In this document: positions 1 through 8,896 of the stretch, piece by piece | How the letters are laid out: every line of letters starts with the position of its first letter | Numbering within the stretch: the stretch's first letter is position 1 | Assembly: GCA_027923505.1 (NCBI GenBank) | Contig: BROI01000030.1 | Location: 186,001 to 250,000, forward strand | DNA: 64,000 nt | Direction of reading: 5' to 3' | Source of the DNA: Mayamaea pseudoterrestris | Taxonomy: Eukaryota > Bacillariophyta > Bacillariophyceae > Sellaphorales > Sellaphoraceae | Translations under genes and position numbers: made by a program | Notes under the pieces: model-generated | Databases searched by the model: none | Told to the model about the DNA's origin: nothing | The model's input: the letters and a program-made list of their open reading frames with translations, nothing else

Positions 1-32
1 TTGTTCAACTAATGAAATTATGTACACGTCTT

Positions 33-452
33 TTACGACTCCATAACTGACTTTGCACTCGGATACAGCGATCCAAGTACAGCTTGTCTCCTCAATACAT
101 CCAACTGCAAACGTCCATCGTGCAGCGCTGCGGTTGCTTCATCGCTGCAGAAAAGAAAGAGGATCAATGAATGAGGTTTGCTGCGCGGAATGCTGTTGAA
201 TTGAGGTATCAGCTAGCCATGGGCCGCCAGCACTCGTTCTACACATAACCATGACAAGCGTTTCTTCAGTTCTTATATGCACTGTTTGAATCACTCGCCA
301 TTGCAAGCAGAACGGTCGGCGTACCTTTTGAGGGTGCGATTCTTGACGAATCCAGCTTTCACTCTACGGATGGCGTACATGCGAAAGTTGTAGTCGTTTA
401 CTGTCTTGGCTTGGCGCATTAATGCACGATATAAAGGTAAAGGAGATGACAT
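33..452 (-). CDS. LYRM4: ISD11/LYRM4-like LYR-motif protein, two exons
   Basis: Encodes a 79-residue mitochondrial-type LYR protein. ISD11 binds the cysteine desulfurase NFS1 and acyl carrier protein and supports Fe-S cluster assembly in the matrix. Exon 1 (452-325) starts at an ATG that puts the Leu-Tyr-Arg motif at residues 7-9, as is usual in the family, followed by the YNFRMYAIRRVK helix typical of ISD11. The reading frame then runs into a GT donor at 324; a pyrimidine-rich tract and CAG acceptor end at 145. Exon 2 (144-33) continues in frame (phase 2) with LQLDVLRRQ and ends in VMES. The 180-bp intron is inferred from sequence only. An upstream in-frame Met (617) would add 55 unlike-family residues and was rejected. 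Family assignment rests on recalled motif similarity. Confidence 0.82.
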
Positions 453-695
453 GCTAATGATAAAATTCGACTCTGAATTGCAGCAAGCTGTTGGTCGTGT
501 GGATTGATGAATGGGAAATGGGAGGCCGAACGAACACTCCACACACTGTCCATGTCTGACAGCGACCCATTTAGCTATCGGCCTCAATTGAAATACGTTT
601 ACGTCGTATTCAAGCATAGCCGGTTATTCGATCACACATTTACAATAATCCACCACAAATAGAAATGGAAAGACTTGCAATACCAGCGCTTGTCT
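453..695. promoter_or_regulatory. Spacer upstream of the LYRM4-like gene
   Basis: A 243-bp spacer between the ATG of the LYRM4-like gene (-) and the first ATG of a doubtful plus-strand ORF. It presumably carries the LYRM4 promoter. No clear TATA box or other named element was recognised. A short separate ORF opens at an ATG at 665 on the plus strand with an Arg-rich start and stops within about 45 codons. Confidence 0.3.
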
Positions 696-1124
696 ATGTT
701 AGAGTCCATCAACGACGGTTACTCAGCCGCAGCGTTAGCCAAGCTTGGGCAGTCCAAGAGTTTGACTCACCTTTCAAATATCGACTTCAAGGATGATTCT
801 CAAATTATGCCTTCTTTAATCAGGCGATTCATTAGAAAGCTATCAGTGCCTGTGAAGTGTGCCGCCATTAGTGCACTGGTTCCTTTTCCGACGTGCATGA
901 TTGACTTTGAAAACGAGCGCCCATATCACGTGGTTTCGTCAGGCCGACATTACTATATAGTCTACCAATGCAGTTACATCTTAGTTCAAATCAATGGGCA
1001 TGATATTAATGGTAGTCTTGCAAGGCTATACTGGTTGCCATACGAGGGACAGGATAGCATGCTTGCTTGCATTTCTAATTTGGCGGCGATCCAAGTGGCT
1101 ACTCGTCAACCATTCCTGGCTTGA
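696..1124 (+). CDS. Doubtful small hypothetical protein
   Basis: An open frame of about 142 codons from the first in-frame ATG at 696; the frame is open upstream only to a TTG at 675. The predicted protein has mixed hydrophobic and polar composition, several Cys and Tyr residues and no domain I recognise. It lies between the LYRM4-like gene (divergent) and the PAC3-like gene (convergent, stop at 1230), so it fits the spacing of a small gene. Against it: no signature, no obvious transcript signals, and a second ATG ORF at 665 in another frame. It may be non-coding. Confidence 0.3.
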   Translation: MLESINDGYSAAALAKLGQSKSLTHLSNIDFKDDSQIMPSLIRRFIRKLSVPVKCAAISALVPFPTCMIDFENERPYHVVSSGRHYYIVYQCSYILVQINGHDINGSLARLYWLPYEGQDSMLACISNLAAIQVATRQPFLA

Positions 1125-1204
1125 TGAGTAAGGACAAAACGGCATGCGTCGTACAACTGAGAGCCCCAGAGTCGAGCAAAAACTCGATAAAAATTTGGAT
1201 CAAT

Positions 1205-1225
1205 AGCAGCAGCAGCAGCAGCAGC
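1205..1225 (+). repeat. (AGC)7 trinucleotide repeat
   Basis: Seven perfect AGC units, five bases downstream of the stop codon of the PAC3-like gene on the opposite strand, so probably in its 3' untranslated region (as GCT repeats in the mRNA). A likely length-polymorphic microsatellite. Confidence 0.9.
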
Positions 1226-1229
1226 ACTA

Positions 1230-1715
1230 TCATTCCTGCATTGCATCTCGATACAGTTTGACCAATACATCGAGAATTGCACGAAACATGGCCGGCTCCT
1301 TGCCCTTGGTCTTGTGCAGAGTAATTCCGAGCACAATGGTTAACAGTGGTTGGCCAGCGCCTCGAGCAGTAATAATCTTTTCGCACAGCTGTTGCGCGTA
1401 AACGTTCATAGCAACGTCCTCCCTTGCTCCGAGCAGATTCGTCACTTCATAATGAATTTGCTTCATATGGATAGGCGACTGCGTCGGCTCACACATGACA
1501 AAACTTCCCAAGCTTCCTTGATGCTGCGAGACTCCAAAGACAAGGCGCTCGCGAAAGACTTGAATCCAAACGTCGGTTTGAATGTCATCGATGCGAAACG
1601 ACTTGATGAGAGTGCGAGGGATGGATGAAGGATGCGGGAACACTTCTTGTTCAGAAATAGACGTAGACGTGAGCGTCTTTAAAAGTTCTTCCGGCTCGTT
1701 GAAGTCTTCTGTCAT
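1230..1715 (-). CDS. PSMG3: Proteasome assembly chaperone 3-like protein (PAC3)
   Basis: 161 residues from an ATG at 1715. Residues about 33-160 resemble PSMG3/PAC3, a small chaperone that with PAC4 helps assemble the alpha ring of the 20S proteasome. Recognisable family features are the TDVWIQVFRERLVFGVSQ strand pair, a G-x-L-G-S-F turn, the NLLGAREDVAMNVYAQQL segment (LLG...VYA pattern) and a PLLTIVLGITL strand before the C-terminal helix. The first ~30 residues are an acidic, Ser/Thr-rich extension that may be lineage-specific or unstructured. It is a single uninterrupted exon. The identification is from recalled family pattern; the family is short and divergent, so a profile search would be needed to settle it. 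Confidence 0.7.
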   Translation of the reverse strand: MTEDFNEPEELLKTLTSTSISEQEVFPHPSSIPRTLIKSFRIDDIQTDVWIQVFRERLVFGVSQHQGSLGSFVMCEPTQSPIHMKQIHYEVTNLLGAREDVAMNVYAQQLCEKIITARGAGQPLLTIVLGITLHKTKGKEPAMFRAILDVLVKLYRDAMQE

Positions 1716-2181
1716 GGTTATAGTGAGGTGAATGATAGCGAACGAGTGGACGTCCCAGCGCCATGGTCGAATGTCGAATGAGGTCGAGCAAAGATTCTAC
1801 AAGCGGGACTGAAAACCTTTATGCGACATCCGTTTCCTTCCTTCACTACTTCAACGGACGTTGCCACACAATCAACGCCATTTCAAGTCGCCAACGCGTC
1901 CAGCATGCTCGCACGACCACTGCCGTTCAACCACTTTCCTTCTAATTACTTGTCGGCTGAGTACATGCGCGCTCTTCCAAATCTTTCTGCAACTCAGAGG
2001 CTGGCAGGGCGAAGGATGACAAAGGTCCGTCTAGGTTTAGATGAGGCTGCTCATTGCGTGACGCTCTTCTTGGCTTCTTGGACCTTTGTCGCTTCCTCGA
2101 TCTAGTTTAAAACGCTACTCAAGATTAGTGTAGTCTACTTTAAGGATACAATCTTTACAAAATCGTCCAGTTTTGCAAAGC
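1716..2181. other. Intergenic spacer, no supported gene
   Basis: Spacer of 466 bp between the divergent PAC3-like gene (-) and the Ser-rich protein gene (+). A 94-codon plus-strand frame (1821-2105) starts with an ATG but has no recognisable feature and ends before the next gene. I treat the stretch as shared promoter or 5' UTR sequence. Confidence 0.4.
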
Positions 2182-2880
2182 ATGCGACTGTTTCGAGTCC
2201 AAGGAGGAGCCATCGCAGGTGCGACTCGATTCAATCTGCGAGGATCCAAGAGTCACGCGCGAGGACCATCCGATGAAGACTCGCTTGGGTCATCCATATC
2301 GCCTACTGAGCAATTCGACATTATTGTTCCATTGAAAATGCAACCAGCTACTGCTCCGTGGAAGTTCCTGGGAGACCATCGAGACGATGATACCGACGTT
2401 TCCTCCATTACTACTGACGAATATCGCTACCGACGGCGGAACAGTGCTCATAGTTCATACCAAACTTCCTCTTCCACCTTTTGCTGCTGTTCCAATATGC
2501 CAACCGAGACAGGAACGGCGACGGATAATACGCTCATTGCTTCGCGCTCGCCGCCGCTGTCCGATGATGCAGCTATACGCGATATTTACGAAGCTGACAA
2601 TGTGCAACCGATTCAAAATGGACCAAATGCATACGAGTTTATTAATTACTGCAACCCAATGGGCTGTGAATCTCCAACATTATTGGCATGCCCGTACCAG
2701 CCGTCGGCCAAGCAGACTACAGGCGAGGGACGCTCGTTGAACCGATCCAATTCGCTCTTTGACGCCATTTCAGAGGATGACCAAGACACTGACCAAAGTG
2801 GTACGAATATGAAGAAGTTTGGCAAAACATTGCGACGTGCTATTCCATGGAAACGGAAGCAGCAAACTATTGTCGAGTGA
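2182..2880 (+). CDS. Hypothetical Ser/Asp-rich protein
   Basis: 232 residues from the first ATG of the frame (2182; upstream the frame is open only to a TTG). Not recognised. The N-terminal ~25 residues are basic with Arg and Gly; the middle is rich in Ser, Thr and Asp and holds a SSYQTSSSTFCCCSNM patch with three adjacent Cys. A second Cys pair lies in a NYCNPMGCESP stretch. The C terminus is strongly basic (KKFGKTLRRAIPWKRKQQ), preceded by an acidic SEDDQDTDQ run. No membrane segment is evident. The composition suggests a largely disordered, possibly phosphorylated or nuclear protein. Length and lack of stops support a real single-exon gene, convergent with the membrane protein gene at 3374-4573. 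Confidence 0.6.
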   Translation: MRLFRVQGGAIAGATRFNLRGSKSHARGPSDEDSLGSSISPTEQFDIIVPLKMQPATAPWKFLGDHRDDDTDVSSITTDEYRYRRRNSAHSSYQTSSSTFCCCSNMPTETGTATDNTLIASRSPPLSDDAAIRDIYEADNVQPIQNGPNAYEFINYCNPMGCESPTLLACPYQPSAKQTTGEGRSLNRSNSLFDAISEDDQDTDQSGTNMKKFGKTLRRAIPWKRKQQTIVE

Positions 2881-3373
2881 AGACGACTGGGACGCGAGTT
2901 GGTGGTTGCCATTGTTGTTTGCATCTTTTGCAATCTCTATCGTCGGCAGTCGGGCATTATACTGACCCAGTTCATTCCATTTTGGTTTAACTTTAAATGC
3001 GTAACGCATATAGACCCCTTGTATTTTAGAGTTGCTGTATTCCCTCACTTGCACTCGAAACCGATATCAGCTGCCGGTGCTCACCCACTTGCATGTCGTT
3101 GCGAGTGCGTCTGCTCGCACATGACGGTCCATTTCATATACACGAGTAGAGAGGCACTAAACGCTTTACAGGATAGAGCGCATTGCTACCGCAAGTGCGT
3201 TACTATAAGTACGTGTTAATCAATCGAGACTAAACTAACGAATTACCGACAAATGTGCGAGAGCATTTACATGCTTCGATCGAATTCAAACTCTGACTAA
3301 ACTGCGACAACATCTCCATCTTCATGAATCCCAACTCAACCAAGTTTTGACAGGAACATCCAATCCTTGTCAT
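2881..3373. other. Convergent intergenic region
   Basis: Between two convergent genes (stops at 2880 and 3374). AT-richer than the flanks, with in-frame stops in most frames; probably both 3' UTRs. Nothing further recognised. Confidence 0.4.
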
Positions 3374-4573
3374 CTAGTGCGCCGCTTCCTGCCAGCGCCA
3401 AATCTGGCAAGCATGGCCGTCAAGCTTCTTGGTGCGAACAGCTACATTGTCGTCGTTTTCAATGTTGTCGCAAACAGTCTTCCAGGTACCAGCGACAAAG
3501 CGAGCCTGGGCGCCATTGTCGCCAGGATACAACTGCTTCTTGGCGCCATCCCGAATGCCGTCGGCCATGTGCCACTGCTCAGTCTTGACTTGGAGACACT
3601 TGTAAACGTAGGAACGAGTGCGCTCGACGTCGCTCATGGTAGCTTCATCATCTTCATCCAAGTGAGGCTCCTTGGCCTTGCGCGTGTAGACATAGTGGCT
3701 GACGGTACCGCAAAAGATGCAAACCAAGGGCGCACGCGCAAAGGCCGACCAGAGGAATGATCCAACAAGCTTAATGGCAACGTCCCAAACGAGAAACTTG
3801 GCAAATTTGAATGTTGAAACGCACGCAGTCGTCGCAGTGGAGTGGACGTCGCTTCCATTCAGCAAGCCCGTCACCAAGGAGGCAACCAAGGCAAACGCCA
3901 TGGCCATGACCAGTGGCATGACATGTCCGTCCGCCGCCGTGACTCCCTCCAGCGTGGACTTGCGGTGGGCGACGGTTCCTGGCTTCTTCTTCTTGCTGGC
4001 CATGCGCTCGGCGCGCACCTGGACATCCGAATCACCAGTCTCGTAGCCATCGTCGTCCTCGTCATGGTTCCGCTGGACAAGAGCTGAAGCGAACTTGACG
4101 TGACGGCTGATGAGTGGCGTATGAGTCGTGACTGTCGGGGACGCCATGCCAACAATCTTCTGGCCAGCAACGACTGGAGTCGTCGGAGCAAGCGCAGCCT
4201 TGCGAACTGAAGCTCCCTTGGTCGTGACTGGCTTGATCGTATCTGGCGAAAGGACTGTCTTCTTGAGTGCCTTGGAGCGAGTGGTGGGAGTTGCCGCCAA
4301 TGGCGAAACGTACGGCGTGGCAGCCGCGGCGGCCTGACGACGCTTGGCCGGAGAAGACTTTTTGGCAGACGCCGGCTTGTAGGCAAAGGGAGTAGCAGCG
4401 ACAGCAGTAGGAGCATTGACGGGCTTCTTGGTCGTGAAGGCTTGGGCATTGCGTACAGCAATCTTGTGCTGCTCCTCGGTCAGTGGGACGACTGGAGGAA
4501 GGTCGTCAACCGCAACGCGACGAGCCTTGGGCGATTGCTTGGCGCTGGCAGCAGTCTTGCGAGGAGTAACCAT
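3374..4573 (-). CDS. MAN1/Src1 C-terminal (MSC) domain inner nuclear membrane protein, LEM2/Heh-like
   Basis: 399 residues from the ATG at 4573 (MVTPRKT...). An upstream in-frame Met at 4738 would add 55 residues overlapping the presumed promoter and is disfavoured. Residues 1-210 are basic, Ala/Pro/Thr/Lys-rich and look disordered, with many short TP and SP sites. Two hydrophobic segments follow at about 217-239 and 274-296. Residues about 315-396 resemble the MSC winged-helix domain of LEM2, MAN1 and yeast Heh1/Src1: SYVYKCLQVKTEQW near its start, W364 in the GTWKTV helix, NVAVRTKKLDG, and a closing IWRW motif. Family members sit in the inner nuclear membrane with both ends in the nucleoplasm, tether chromatin and, for LEM2/Heh1, recruit ESCRT. 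No LEM or SAP domain is visible at the N terminus. Divergent from the TTC4-like gene. Confidence 0.65.
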   Translation of the reverse strand: MVTPRKTAASAKQSPKARRVAVDDLPPVVPLTEEQHKIAVRNAQAFTTKKPVNAPTAVAATPFAYKPASAKKSSPAKRRQAAAAATPYVSPLAATPTTRSKALKKTVLSPDTIKPVTTKGASVRKAALAPTTPVVAGQKIVGMASPTVTTHTPLISRHVKFASALVQRNHDEDDDGYETGDSDVQVRAERMASKKKKPGTVAHRKSTLEGVTAADGHVMPLVMAMAFALVASLVTGLLNGSDVHSTATTACVSTFKFAKFLVWDVAIKLVGSFLWSAFARAPLVCIFCGTVSHYVYTRKAKEPHLDEDDEATMSDVERTRSYVYKCLQVKTEQWHMADGIRDGAKKQLYPGDNGAQARFVAGTWKTVCDNIENDDNVAVRTKKLDGHACQIWRWQEAAH

Positions 4574-4882
4574 GCTGGTAGATGGACAAGGAATCAATAG
4601 TAGTATAAAGTAACGGGGCCTTTTTCGCTTGATAGCAACAACAACGGGTGAGCGATGGCGTCGAACGAGAAAAGTGAGGAGGCTGGGTGGAAGTCGTTGG
4701 TTCGCTTCGCCAAAAAGGTGAAAGTCGTTCCGGTACACCCAGTTTCGCTGCGACTTCTTATTGTCGCGGATTCATCGGCCATCCGTTTTTTCCTTCCTCC
4801 AATTTCCGTCGACTCTACCAAACAAACCTCCTTCCTATATTGTACCTGCAACAAGCTCCTAACCTGCGTACATACATAAATC
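4574..4882. promoter_or_regulatory. Bidirectional promoter region (MSC protein / TTC4)
   Basis: A 309-bp spacer between the start codons of two divergent genes. It includes pyrimidine-rich runs near 4785-4805 and 4830-4850 just upstream of the TTC4-like start. No specific element recognised; function inferred from layout. Confidence 0.4.
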
Positions 4883-6608
4883 ATGGTCTCGATTAGTCGT
4901 GCCGATGCTGTTGATCAGTTTAATGACATGATGAACGCCATGGCAGAGACCAAGGCGGAGATTGAAGCTACGAATGCAGCTACAGCATCGTCGTCGTCGG
5001 CCAAGAAGCTCGACAAGCACGACCAATTACTCTCGCAGGCGATTGAAATGGCCATTGAGCAAGGCCGCGGATGGTCACCGGGAGAGAAGGAGGACTACTT
5101 GAAGAAGATTTTGGATGACGACTTTATTCCGCCGTACTTCGCCGGCAATGAAAAGGAAATGGAGGAGACGGGCTTGACGGAAGCCTTTACGTCACTCATT
5201 TACGACGGCGAGTCTCCCACGTCGCTCATGCTGCAATTTCGCAAGAAGGGAAACGATGCTTACAAGAATGGAAGATTGAATCAAGTTGGAAACCTGCAGT
5301 GGTTTCGCGACGCACTCAATCACTACTTGGAATCGCTGGCGTGGGCGGAAAAAATTGTTCCACTCTTTGCGGGTGACTATGCGCAGGCGGATACCGACGA
5401 TCCAACCTATACACCGGATGAACTTGCCGATGAAAGGAGTAAGCTATTGTCCAATATTGCACTCATGCACTGCGAGTTGAAGAATTGGGGCATGATGCGC
5501 GACGATTGCAAGCGGGCTCTGGAATGCAGTGTCAGAAACATCAAGGCGTGGTTTCGACTCGCCAAGGCGCAACAAATGATGCATCATTATGAAGCTGCGG
5601 GCGATGCAATTGATAAGGGACTAGCGTTGGACGCTAATAATGCAGACTTGCTGAAACTAAAAAAGCAATTGGAGCAAAAGATTCAGCGCGCTCGAAAAGT
5701 ACGACAGCAGCGCGAGCGTGCTCGGGCCGAGCGACAAGCTCACATTCAACGCGTCTGGAAGCATTGTCAGCAATCTGCCATAAAACTTGGTCGAGTGCCA
5801 CTGGTGGCAAGCACGACGGACGAGGAGGAGGATGACGTTGACGCCGATCGCATGGAATCTCAATGGCATCAGCATCTTCCCAACGCCGGCAAGGTTCCAC
5901 AAGTGGTTGACATCGGAACCTGCTGGACTTGGCCATGCATGTTCTTGTATCCCTCACATCGTCAGTCCGACTTTATTGAGCGCTTTGACGAGTCGGAAAT
6001 GCTGGCAGTGCGCATGGCGCAAATGTTCCCCGAGTTGGAAGAGACGGACGACACAACTGTGTCATGGGACTTTAATAATGAGTTTGTCTGCAGCCAACTC
6101 GCCGTATACTTTGAGGTGCATGGTGCGGAGCAAGAAAATGATAAAAAGGCAGTCGTGCATCCGGAGAGTGTGCAGGTGCTGCATGATCAATCCTCATGTA
6201 TGCGATTCTACGAGGCATGTCGGGCACTCCGGGGCGACGAAGGTGAGGACATTGGCAACGTTGTAAGAGCAGTGGAGCGAAGAAATCTGCATCGACAGCG
6301 TCAAATTTGGAACGAAACGCATGGCAGTCTTTGGGCCAAACCAAAGCCTAACTCGGTGGTGCGCGTGCATCCAGCCATGACGCTACGAGACGTTTTGGTT
6401 CATTCGAAAATGGTGGTTCCAAACGTAAGTACTACCTTTGACAGCGTTGCCGGTTCCAAAATGTGTGTACCATGATCAGCGCTAACAAGTCACATGATTA
6501 TTTCAGTTCATTGTAACGTTCATTGTCTTCCCCGAGGACCATCCTTCCCATGCCGCGTACTTGAAGGAGCATGAGTGCGTGGAAATTTTGCAACCGGCGG
6601 CTGAATAA
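4883..6608 (+). CDS. TTC4: TTC4/Cns1-like TPR co-chaperone of Hsp90, two exons
   Basis: 547 residues after removing an 82-bp intron (GTAAGT donor at 6425, TTTCAG acceptor ending 6506, phase 0). Without splicing the frame would end at 6475 with unrelated residues; the spliced exon 2 gives FIVTFIVFPEDHPSH and a stop at 6606. TPR helices span about residues 113-257 (FRKKGNDAYKNG..., SNIALMHCELKNWGMMRDDCKRAL, KAWFRLAKAQ...), followed by a long charged helix (258-300). A C-terminal wheel-like domain contains WPCMFLYPSHRQSDFIERFDE, typical of TTC4/Cns1. The family binds the C termini of Hsp90/Hsp70 through the TPR clamp and is essential in yeast. Residues 305-322 are an acidic insert. Single gene copy, convergent with zeaxanthin epoxidase. 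Confidence 0.87.
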
Positions 6609-6671
6609 CTTTGAGCTTCAATCATAGTAGCAGCTAAAGAACAGTAATGATTATACTAATATGTCAGCATG
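6609..6671. other. Short convergent spacer
   Basis: Only 63 bp separate the stop codons of the TTC4-like gene (+) and zeaxanthin epoxidase (-), so their 3' UTRs must overlap or be very short. This shows the compact gene spacing of the block. Confidence 0.5.
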
Positions 6672-8393
6672 TTAAAATTCAGGGGTGTAAAGGAATCGAA
6701 GAATAAAGGGCATGGACACTTGCGTCATGAAGAGAAAGAACGGACCCACCAATGGAATGGTCATCATTTTATCAAAATCAACCAAAAGGTCGGAACCTAG
6801 CTGTGCCAGGATTTGGATAATGGTGGTTCGAGGAATGCGCTTCTTAAAGTACGTCTGTAACGCACCTTCCACGTCACTTGTGTGCTTGACTGTCGCAAGT
6901 TCCTCGGCCAATCGATAACCATCCTCTGTCGCTTGGCAGCCGCCTTGTCCAAGATTGGGCATCATTGGATGTGCCGCGTCTCCGCAAATAGCAACTGGAC
7001 CTCGAGCCCATCCTTGCATCAACAATGGACTTCCATCGTACAAGTCTCGTCGCTTGATGTCCTTTTCAGGTGTTGCACGGAAGAGCTCATGCGCAAAATC
7101 GTCCCATACGTCTCCGTTCTGGTCTCCCGGTTCTTGGTTATTGAACTCATTCAACAGTCGGTTTAATTTTGGCGATGGATTGTCAGCTGTTGGTTCCGGA
7201 TCAACTCCACCCGCTGGTTCCCGAATCAAAGCAAACCATTGCTGCCGCTCACCTCCACCATCCGTACTGACAAAGTACTTGTCCTTGCCCAGTAATATTT
7301 GATAGGAAACTTCCTCAATGTTACTCGCCCTGTGTTCCGTTAGTGCCGCGTAGCAAGTGAACCCCGAATACCGTCGATTGGCATTCGTTGCCATCAACAC
7401 ACTATCCTTGGCCATTCGCCTGGCTTCCGCTTCGTTCAAGGCTCCACCAGCCGCTCCACTGGCAGCATATCCATCGGCCCCTGCGTTGAGCTCGTGCATA
7501 ATGCGTCGTGTTGAGCTCCAGATGCCGTCGGCTCCAATCAAAACGTCGGCATGTGCAATGCTTCCATCCTCAAGAGTAATCTTGACACCCATGCCATCGC
7601 CCAGCTCCTCATAATTGGCAATGCGACTCTTGATGCGGACAGTTCCTTCTGGAATGCCGTGGTTCAATAAAATCTGCTGAATAACGGGTCGATCAACAAC
7701 TACTGTTGGCGGGAGACCCGCCTGTAGTGCAGGTTGAAGCGTATCGAATCGAACCAGCCAGTCGCCCTTTTCGTACTGCTTGCCGAGTCCTAGAAAGACT
7801 CCCTTTTTGTAACCAATCTTGAGTCCACTAATGCGATCAGCCGTGACAGTTCCTGCCTTGATAATCTCTTGGTAAATGGTTGGATTGATCCGTTCCAGTG
7901 CGCGGAGTGCATTGGATTGTATCTGAATCGGCCCGCCATAGGGAGCGTACTGACTCGCCTGCTCAAAAATTTGCACCTTCATGCCTTTGCTGTGACATGC
8001 GGCTGCTGCCACTAGTCCAGCGACGCCTCCGCCAGCAACGACGACTCGAAGAGGATCGTCTTTGGAAATTGATCGTCGTGGTTCAGGCACAGGAGTTCGC
8101 CACCATTCGTCGCCCGTGTCAGCCTGAGCGCATCCTTTTGCTTGGGCTGCATCTTGACTCGCTCGCTTGAAACGTTCTCGGACTTGTGATACGCGATCTA
8201 ATGTTTCTGGTGTTCGAACAGGCGGCTCCATTAGTGCAGCACTGAGACGCGTAGTTGATAGTGTCGAGTGACAGCGTATTAAAGGAGACGACGAGCAAGA
8301 CTTCGTCTGCACCGGTAGCTGCTGCTGATGTAGCGGTTGAAAGCCTTCAATGGCGGACAAAGCTGCGAGAAGACAAAGTGCAGACACCTTCAT
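6672..8393 (-). CDS. ZEP1: Zeaxanthin epoxidase, plastid-targeted FAD monooxygenase
   Basis: 573 residues in one exon. FAD-dependent aromatic-hydroxylase fold: Rossmann GGGVAGL at 121-127 with the strand ending in an acidic [18 protein letters not shown] (DG motif) at 283-296; [15 protein letters not shown] (GD motif) at 471-485. It epoxidises beta-rings of xanthophylls in the plastid. The first ~20 residues form a signal peptide ([15 protein letters not shown]) with Phe at the +1-type position of the diatom ASAFAP motif, then a Ser/Thr-rich transit stretch. The plant FHA domain is absent, as in many algal ZEPs; the hydrophobic C terminus (545-570) may associate with membrane. It sits head to head with a VDL-like gene; diatoms are known to pair ZEP1 with VDL2 and ZEP3 with VDE, so paralogue ZEP1 is inferred from context rather than proven. 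The frame is intact. Confidence 0.9.
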   Translation of the reverse strand: MKVSALCLLAALSAIEGFQPLHQQQLPVQTKSCSSSPLIRCHSTLSTTRLSAALMEPPVRTPETLDRVSQVRERFKRASQDAAQAKGCAQADTGDEWWRTPVPEPRRSISKDDPLRVVVAGGGVAGLVAAAACHSKGMKVQIFEQASQYAPYGGPIQIQSNALRALERINPTIYQEIIKAGTVTADRISGLKIGYKKGVFLGLGKQYEKGDWLVRFDTLQPALQAGLPPTVVVDRPVIQQILLNHGIPEGTVRIKSRIANYEELGDGMGVKITLEDGSIAHADVLIGADGIWSSTRRIMHELNAGADGYAASGAAGGALNEAEARRMAKDSVLMATNANRRYSGFTCYAALTEHRASNIEEVSYQILLGKDKYFVSTDGGGERQQWFALIREPAGGVDPEPTADNPSPKLNRLLNEFNNQEPGDQNGDVWDDFAHELFRATPEKDIKRRDLYDGSPLLMQGWARGPVAICGDAAHPMMPNLGQGGCQATEDGYRLAEELATVKHTSDVEGALQTYFKKRIPRTTIIQILAQLGSDLLVDFDKMMTIPLVGPFFLFMTQVSMPFILRFLYTPEF

Positions 8394-8896
8394 CCTCGCT
8401 TAAGATAAATCAAGAGTAGATACAACAGAAGCACCTCTTCGTAGAATCGATCGATGATGGTTTTGATTTCACGTCGCGCAAAAGGATCGTTCTTTACTTC
8501 AATCGCAAACTAATGTCGTAGCGTTTCTGACTGATGGCGGCGTTTATGTTTCCGCAATCGCAGCCCGGTTTTGACGTGCGCATAAACCATAGTCCCAAGT
8601 CAACACGTATCTTTGTAACGAAGTACAATTGCGAGCGCCTCTTGTTTCGCTCACGCGTAATCTCGTCCACGATTCTCCACCTGCAGACTGAGACCTTTGC
8701 TCGCCCAACCTGTAGCAAAGACTCTCCTACTATCAACAGTCAGGTAGACTCGCTTACAATCCGACAGATCTACGCGCTGCCTAGAAAAACAAGGTTTTCT
8801 TGCATTTCTTCTTGTCACGAAGTTCACGGCAGCACCTTTGACGACGCCAAGCAGTCATTACGGCTAATAGTCTATCGAATAAAAACTACCATTATA
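8394..8896. promoter_or_regulatory. Bidirectional promoter region (ZEP / VDL-like)
   Basis: About 500 bp between the ZEP start and the first plausible start of the VDL-like gene. It probably drives both genes, which would fit coordinated light control of xanthophyll enzymes. It contains a TTTCACGTCGCGC stretch near 8467-8479, a plausible bZIP-type ACGT core. A plus-strand open frame (8534 on) crosses it but joins no conserved protein and is not called. The function is inferred from layout. Confidence 0.4.

Noticed and set aside
3871-4461. 196-codon minus-strand ORF rich in Arg, Pro and Leu
   Set aside because: Shadow frame of the MSC-domain gene on the same strand.
5787-6266. 159-codon plus-strand ORF within the TTC4-like gene
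   Set aside because: Alternative frame inside a well-supported exon.
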